NCBI GenBank assembly: GCA_959605275.1
Contig: CAUHFD010000128.1
Coordinates: 1-8,023, forward strand
DNA length: 8,023 bases
Reading direction: 5' to 3'
Source of the DNA: an uncultured Eubacteriales bacterium
GTDB taxonomy: Bacteria > Bacillota > Clostridia > Oscillospirales > Ruminococcaceae
Positions 4,493 through 8,023 of the stretch are shown one piece after another (position 1 is the first letter of the stretch; each line of letters begins with the position of its first letter). A program made the translations under genes and the position numbers. The notes under the pieces are model-generated. The model was given only the letters and a program-made list of their open reading frames with translations. It did not search any database and was not told the origin of the DNA.

Positions 4493-5563
4493 ATGGCTGA
4501 ACTGAAAATTGAACTGACAAAAACACCGAAAGCCAAACCGACAGATGATTCGAAACTGGGATTCGGCGGAATTTTTACAGATCACATGTTCGTAATGAAC
4601 TATGATGAGGGAGAAGGATGGCATGATGCCCGCATCGTCCCTTATGCACCAATAGAACTGGATCCTTCTGCGATGTGCCTGCATTACGGACAAGAAGTTT
4701 TTGAAGGACTGAAGGCGTATCGGACAGCTGATGGCTCTATCCAGTTATTCCGCCCGGATGAAAACTTCAAACGGCTGAATGTTTCTAATGAGCGGCTTTG
4801 CATCCCGAAAATAGACGAAGAATTTGTCATTGATGCTTTGAAGCAGCTTATCAGAATCGAACAGGATTGGGTCCCGACTTCAAAGGATACTTCTTTATAT
4901 ATCCGTCCGTTTATTATTGCAACCGATCCTCATTTGGGGGTACATCCTGCTCATCATTATTTGTTTATGATCATCCTTTCTCCGGTGGGTCCCTATTATC
5001 CGGAGGGATTGGATCCGGTAAAAATCTATGTGGAAACCAATTATGTTCGTACCGTTAAGGGCGGAACCGGTATGGCAAAGACCGCCGGCAACTATGCCGC
5101 TTCTTTGCGTTCTCAGCAGGAAGCTGGCGAACAGGATTATACACAGGTGTTGTGGCTGGACGGTGTAGAGCGCAAATATATTGAAGAAGTCGGCGCTATG
5201 AACATCTTCTTTGTCATCGACGGAGTGGTGGTGACACCGGAATTAACAAGTGGCAGCATTCTGTCGGGTATTACCAGAAAATCCTGCATTGATATCGTGC
5301 GTTCATGGGGGATGAAAGCGGAAGAGCGCCGTATTTCCATTGATGAAATCGTAGAGGCGTACCAGAACGGCAAGCTGGACGAGGTGTTCGGCACCGGTAC
5401 GGCGGCTGTGATTTCTCCGGTCGGACATTTGCGTTATAAAGATTTGGTCATGACCATTAATGATAATAAAATCGGCAAAATTTCTCAGAGATTGTATGAT
5501 GAGTTAACCGGTATCCAATGGGGAAGAATTGAGGATAAATTTGGCTGGACGGTTAAAATTTAA
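4493..5563 (+). CDS. ilvE: Branched-chain-amino-acid aminotransferase, 356 aa
   Basis: This PLP-dependent fold-type IV transaminase interconverts leucine, isoleucine and valine with their 2-oxo acids, using 2-oxoglutarate/glutamate. It acts in the cytoplasm as the last step of synthesis or first of degradation. The catalytic lysine is Lys196 in GMAKTAGNYAAS (193-204). The EEVGAMN motif (231-237) supplies the glutamate that contacts the PLP pyridine nitrogen. FGTGTAAVISPVG (299-311) binds the phosphate. Further family blocks are LHYGQEVFEGLKAYR (63-77), FRPDENFKRLN (86-96) and SLYIRPFIIATD (134-145). The 356-aa length and N-terminal extension fit the longer, mammalian/Bacillus-like class of the enzyme. 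ATG 4493 follows AAAGGA (4477-4482). It has its own promoter and is followed at once by a strong terminator. No other ilv or leu genes are near, so it is a stand-alone gene here. Confidence 0.96.
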   Translation: MAELKIELTKTPKAKPTDDSKLGFGGIFTDHMFVMNYDEGEGWHDARIVPYAPIELDPSAMCLHYGQEVFEGLKAYRTADGSIQLFRPDENFKRLNVSNERLCIPKIDEEFVIDALKQLIRIEQDWVPTSKDTSLYIRPFIIATDPHLGVHPAHHYLFMIILSPVGPYYPEGLDPVKIYVETNYVRTVKGGTGMAKTAGNYAASLRSQQEAGEQDYTQVLWLDGVERKYIEEVGAMNIFFVIDGVVVTPELTSGSILSGITRKSCIDIVRSWGMKAEERRISIDEIVEAYQNGKLDEVFGTGTAAVISPVGHLRYKDLVMTINDNKIGKISQRLYDELTGIQWGRIEDKFGWTVKI

Positions 5564-5577
5564 AGAAGATTGTATGG

Positions 5578-5609
5578 AGAGCTGTTCCGGTTCGGAGCAG
5601 CTCTTTTTT
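5578..5609 (+). terminator. Strong intrinsic terminator after ilvE
   Basis: AGAGCTG-t-TCCG (5578-5589) pairs with CGGA-g-CAGCTCT (5593-5604) around a GTT loop, one U-G wobble included, followed by TTTTTT (5604-5609). It lies 14 bp after the ilvE stop. The ribosome binding site of the next gene begins at the very next base, leaving no room for a promoter between them. Confidence 0.93.
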
Positions 5610-5620
5610 AGAGGGTTTTT

Positions 5621-6508
5621 ATGAGGATATTTACCTATACAATTGAGCCGGAATATGACGGCGTAAAACTGGAGCAGTATTTGCGTTTGGTACACGGATA
5701 TTCGGGACGGATCATTATTTCCCTGAAAAAGAAACCGGAATATGTGCAGTATAATGGGGTACATATTCGCATGGTGGATCCTGTTTTCACCGGAGGAAGC
5801 GTTCAAATCCAGTTGGAAGATCAGCCGCATATTCCTCCAAATCCGGATTTGAAGGTAGAAATTGTTTATGAGGATGACGACGTCATTGTGTTTGACAAAC
5901 CTGCCGGAATGCCGGTGCATCCTTCTCGTAATCATGCGCTCGATACTTTGGGAAACTATTTTTCTGCGCATTGTATACGAACGGAGCAGGAGCTGATCTT
6001 TCGTCCGGTGACCCGATTGGATGCAGATACGACGGGATTGTGTGTGGTTGCAAAGAACGCGTTGAGTTGTTCGAAATTATCCGGCAAAGTGGATAAAGAA
6101 TACATTGCGCTAGTCAGCAGCCGCTGTCAGATCGGTGAGGCGGCAGCTTTGCTGGAGGAAGAAGGAACCATTGACGCACCGCTTGCGCGGGTCGGCGGAA
6201 CTGCGATCAAGCGATGTGTGGATTTTGGGCAGGGGAAACAGGCGGTTACGCATTTTAAGGTGTTAGATCGGGGAGAACAATATACATTAGTAAAAGTATG
6301 GACCGAAACAGGACGTACACATCAGATCAGAGTGCATTTTGCTTACATCGGACATCCGTTGGCAGGAGATTCTCTTTACGGAGGAGATATGTCTGATTTT
6401 TCCGGACATGCGCTACATTGCGCAAAGGTATCTTTTTTGCATCCCACTATGCATGATAAGGTATATTTATGCAGCAATATTAATAATTATACAGCATATA
6501 TCGTATAA
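5621..6508 (+). CDS. RluA-family RNA pseudouridine synthase, 295 aa
   Basis: RluA-type enzymes isomerise uridine to pseudouridine in rRNA or tRNA. The N-terminus (about 14-66: VKLEQYL, KKKPEYVQYNG, GGSVQIQL) looks like a diverged S4 RNA-binding domain. The catalytic domain starts at IVYEDDDVIVFDKPAGMPVHP (81-101). The catalytic motif is TRLDADTTGL (131-140) with Asp134; most relatives have HRLD, so the His is replaced by Thr. The stretch from VVAKN to KEYIAL (142-163) is some residues shorter than usual. GRTHQIRVHFAYIGHPLAGDSLYGG (231-255) is fully typical. The extreme C-terminus (NINNYTAYIV) departs from the family. AGAGGG (5610-5615) precedes ATG 5621 by 5 nt. With no promoter visible after the ilvE terminator, expression probably relies on read-through or on a promoter inside ilvE. 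The RNA target cannot be named, so no symbol is given. Confidence 0.9.
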   Translation: MRIFTYTIEPEYDGVKLEQYLRLVHGYSGRIIISLKKKPEYVQYNGVHIRMVDPVFTGGSVQIQLEDQPHIPPNPDLKVEIVYEDDDVIVFDKPAGMPVHPSRNHALDTLGNYFSAHCIRTEQELIFRPVTRLDADTTGLCVVAKNALSCSKLSGKVDKEYIALVSSRCQIGEAAALLEEEGTIDAPLARVGGTAIKRCVDFGQGKQAVTHFKVLDRGEQYTLVKVWTETGRTHQIRVHFAYIGHPLAGDSLYGGDMSDFSGHALHCAKVSFLHPTMHDKVYLCSNINNYTAYIV

Positions 6509-6518
6509 ATATCCAAAA

Positions 6519-6533
6519 AATATCAGTGATATT
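6519..6533. promoter_or_regulatory. Perfect AT-rich dyad AATATCA-g-TGATATT
   Basis: A 7-bp perfect inverted repeat about one base pair lies between the pseudouridine synthase gene and the ABC promoter, about 43 bp upstream of its -35. The half-site AATATCA occurs again at 6605-6611, directly after the -10, and in inverse orientation at 6703-6709. It could be an operator for a regulator of the transporter, or a weak terminator. In AT-rich DNA, chance is also possible. Confidence 0.3.
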
Positions 6534-6575
6534 GCATAAATATAAAGATTTCTTGTATTTTTTTGCAAAAATCAC

Positions 6576-6604
6576 TTGCACTTTTTATCAAAGTATGGTA
6601 AAGT
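6576..6604 (+). promoter_or_regulatory. Promoter of the amino-acid ABC transporter operon
   Basis: TTGCAC (6576-6581), a 17-bp spacer and TAAAGT (6599-6604) preceded by TGG, an extended -10, lie about 107 bp before the start of the binding-protein gene. The -10 is imperfect (4 of 6), but spacing and extension are good. Confidence 0.5.
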
Positions 6605-6628
6605 AATATCAATGAGTTACATAATACA

Positions 6629-6680
6629 AGGGTTTTGTTTAAACCCTCCGCTTTTGTGCCGCTGATATAAAGTGTCGGCA
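6629..6680 (+). promoter_or_regulatory. Two hairpins in the leader of the ABC transporter operon
   Basis: AGGGTTT-tgttt-AAACCCT (6629-6647) and TGCCG...CGGCA (6657-6661 with 6676-6680) lie between promoter and ribosome binding site. The first is not followed by a long T run, so it is not a classical terminator. A 17-codon frame (6612-6665, MSYIIQGFCLNPPLLCR) runs through both hairpins but lacks a ribosome binding site. No T-box or amino-acid riboswitch was recognised. Confidence 0.4.
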
Positions 6681-6710
6681 ACATAAAAGTGAATGAAAGG
6701 ATTGATATTA

Positions 6711-7538
6711 ATGAAAAAGATTTTAGCACTTGCAATGGCGGCGGCTCTTTGTGTTGCTGCACTTTCCGGATGCGGAAATGCTGCGGATAAACAATCTGTG
6801 GATGCCATTAAAAAAGCCGGAAAAATTACGATGGCTACCAATGCCGAGTTCCCTCCTTTTGAATATTTGGAGAACGACAAAGTAGTGGGCGTTGATGCGG
6901 ATATCGCCGCTGAAATTGCCAAGGATTTAGGCGTTGAGTTGGAAATCGTTGACGGTAAATTTGATGCCGTAATTCCTTCTGTTCAGTCTGGTAAAGTATC
7001 CTTCGGTGCGGCAGGCATGACGGTTACCGAAGAACGGGAAAAAGAAGTGGACTTTTCTGTAAAATATATTACTTCTACCCAGTACATTATTGTTCCTAAA
7101 GATTCCGATGTCAAGACAATAGAAGATCTGGCAGGGAAAAGAATCGGCGTTCAGCTCGGTACGACCGGAGACTTCATCATTACCGACGAGGTGGAAGGTT
7201 ATAAGGATAAAGACGGCAATCCGGTAAAAGGCGTTTTGCAGGATACCGGCGCTACCATCACCAGAGCAAATAATGCCATCGACGCGACGCAGGATATGGT
7301 AAACGGCAAATTGGATGCGGTTGTCATTGATAAATTGCCGGCTGAAAACATCGTAGCTACACAAGCTACTACCAAAACTTTTGAACTGGTATATTCTGAC
7401 GGCTCCAATACCGAGGAACAATACGCAATTGCGGTAGCAAAAGGAAATGAAACCTTGCTTGAGGCAATCAACAAAACCTTGCAAAGATTGATGGATGAAG
7501 GAAAAATTGATGAGTTTGTTGTCAATCATTCAAAATAA
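6711..7538 (+). CDS. Amino-acid ABC transporter solute-binding lipoprotein, 275 aa
   Basis: This is a periplasmic-binding-protein-like lipoprotein of family SBP_bac_3, the extracellular receptor of a polar amino-acid uptake ABC transporter. The signal peptide MKKILALAMAAALCVAALSG ends at a lipobox LSGC, with Cys21 as the lipidated residue. The mature protein begins with the typical KAGKITMATNAEFPPFEY (35-52), then VGVDADIAAEIAKDLG (59-74) and FDAVIPSVQSGKV (84-96). AAGMTVTEEREKEVDFS (100-116) carries Arg109, the position that normally binds the ligand alpha-carboxylate. GKRIGVQLGTTGD (142-154) is the second-lobe motif, and LDAVVIDKLPA (201-211) carries Asp207, which normally contacts the alpha-amino group. 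Ligand specificity cannot be read off. ATG 6711 has AAAGGA 9 nt upstream; an in-frame ATG at 6693 would break the signal peptide pattern. The permease gene follows 74 bp later, so an operon is likely, with the ATPase gene probably beyond the window. Confidence 0.95.
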   Translation: MKKILALAMAAALCVAALSGCGNAADKQSVDAIKKAGKITMATNAEFPPFEYLENDKVVGVDADIAAEIAKDLGVELEIVDGKFDAVIPSVQSGKVSFGAAGMTVTEEREKEVDFSVKYITSTQYIIVPKDSDVKTIEDLAGKRIGVQLGTTGDFIITDEVEGYKDKDGNPVKGVLQDTGATITRANNAIDATQDMVNGKLDAVVIDKLPAENIVATQATTKTFELVYSDGSNTEEQYAIAVAKGNETLLEAINKTLQRLMDEGKIDEFVVNHSK

Positions 7539-7560
7539 TAGGATAAAAGAATAATGCTTT

Positions 7561-7591
7561 GTATCAACCTCACATTACGTGGGGTTGATAC
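7561..7591 (+). terminator. Intercistronic stem-loop between binding-protein and permease genes
   Basis: GTATCAACC-t-CAC (7561-7573) pairs with GTG-g-GGTTGATAC (7579-7591), a 13-bp stem with one wobble and a 5-nt loop. The following TTGTTATGTT is not a proper T tail. In binding-protein transporter operons such hairpins commonly stabilise the upstream mRNA and reduce expression of the membrane genes. Partial terminator or mRNA stabiliser are the two likely roles. Confidence 0.75.
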
Positions 7592-7612
7592 TTGTTATGT
7601 TGGAGGTTGCGA

Positions 7613-8023
7613 ATGAATTTGCTCCCATTAAATATTTTTACAGATATTGGTCAATCGATAGCTGATTGGTTTTTGGATATCGGGGATAGCTTTTATAATA
7701 CACTAATTGCTGAAAATCGATGGATGATGTTTGTCAAAGGGTTGGGAAACACTTTGGTGATTGCGCTGTTTGCAACATTGATCGGTATCGTCATCGGAAC
7801 ACTGGTTGCGATTATACGGGTGTATTGCGTACAGACGGGACGCTTAAAACCCTTAAATTGGCTGCTGAGTTTGTATATTACTATTTTTCGCGGAACGCCT
7901 GTGGTGGTTCAGTTGATGATTATGTATTATGCGATTTTTGCCTCAGTGACCAACGGCGTGCCGGTAGCGATTCTGGCGTTTGGCATTAATTCGGGCGCGT
8001 ATGTTGCGGAAACGGTGCGAAGC
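7613..8023 (+). CDS. Amino-acid ABC transporter permease, HisM/GlnP type (3' end outside window)
   Basis: The open frame runs without a stop from ATG 7613 to the window end, giving the first 137 residues. It starts behind GGAGG (7602-7606) with 6-nt spacing. The protein begins MNLLPLNIFTDIGQSIADWF. The permease core starts at FVKGLGNTLVIALFATLIG, which is typical of the HisM/GlnP family, with membrane segments at about 45-68 and 85-110. FRGTPVVVQLMIMYYAIF is the family's signature loop. The visible end GINSGAYVAETVRS is the beginning of the EAA-like coupling helix that contacts the ATPase. It forms the membrane channel for the amino acid delivered by the lipoprotein encoded just upstream. The N-terminus is somewhat longer than in many relatives, with a likely extra amphipathic segment. 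The ATPase gene is expected downstream but not seen. Confidence 0.93.
   Translation, partial: MNLLPLNIFTDIGQSIADWFLDIGDSFYNTLIAENRWMMFVKGLGNTLVIALFATLIGIVIGTLVAIIRVYCVQTGRLKPLNWLLSLYITIFRGTPVVVQLMIMYYAIFASVTNGVPVAILAFGINSGAYVAETVRS

Noticed and set aside
6612..6665. 17-codon leader ORF before the binding-protein gene
   Set aside because: It has no Shine-Dalgarno and no run of regulatory codons; it is noted with the leader hairpins only.
7720..7989. 89-codon ORF overlapping the permease gene
   Set aside because: It is out of frame with the true permease reading frame, which is open from 7613 to the window end and has the family motifs.

Overview
The window looks like a chromosomal stretch from a Gram-positive anaerobe of the Bacillota, most likely Clostridia. 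The reasons are strong AGGAGG/AAAGGA-type ribosome binding sites, extended -10 promoters (TGnTATAAT), a moderately AT-rich composition, a DUF378 (YuzA-like) membrane protein, a SanA/YdcF-type DUF218 protein and a lipoprotein-anchored amino-acid ABC transporter. Genus cannot be decided from the sequence alone.

Layout. Positions 1-180 hold two perfect tandem copies of a 90-bp palindrome-rich unit. Positions 181-700 contain no convincing gene, but hold an extended -10 promoter and three related hairpin repeats. At 716-802 a 28-codon leader ORF with an excellent Shine-Dalgarno starts MSPDPG. It lies inside a structured leader upstream of a CorA-type Mg2+ channel gene (877-1809). A perfect 17-bp bidirectional terminator separates corA from a convergent 69-aa DUF378 protein (1910-2119, minus strand). 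After a second hairpin-rich spacer (about 2210-2400) come a membrane-anchored NERD-domain protein (2474-3142) and a SanA-like DUF218 protein (3273-3953). A third hairpin-rich spacer (3954-4330) carries a 27-bp terminator twice. Then follow a promoter and ilvE, the branched-chain aminotransferase (4493-5563), a strong intrinsic terminator, and an RluA-family pseudouridine synthase (5621-6508) whose ribosome binding site abuts that terminator. The window ends in the first two genes of an amino-acid ABC transporter operon: solute-binding lipoprotein (6711-7538), an intercistronic stem-loop, and a permease cut off by the window edge (7613 onward).

The genes are mostly independent transcription units with their own promoters or terminators. 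Only the ABC transporter pair is a clear operon, and ilvE with the pseudouridine synthase may be coupled by read-through.

The most interesting signal is regulatory. The leader ORF before corA encodes proline-aspartate-proline directly after the start, the kind of N-terminus known from the E. coli MgtL leader (MEPDP...) to destabilise ribosomes at low Mg2+. It overlaps one arm of a 10-bp long-range stem. I infer a peptide-based Mg2+ sensor controlling CorA, without a recognisable M-box riboswitch. The second signal is a mosaic of perfect hairpins, mostly with 3-nt loops, in three intergenic spacers, two of them combined with a recurring TGTTATAATAA promoter-like motif. The chance that this is an uncharacterised mobile or duplicating intergenic repeat family is reasonable but unproven.
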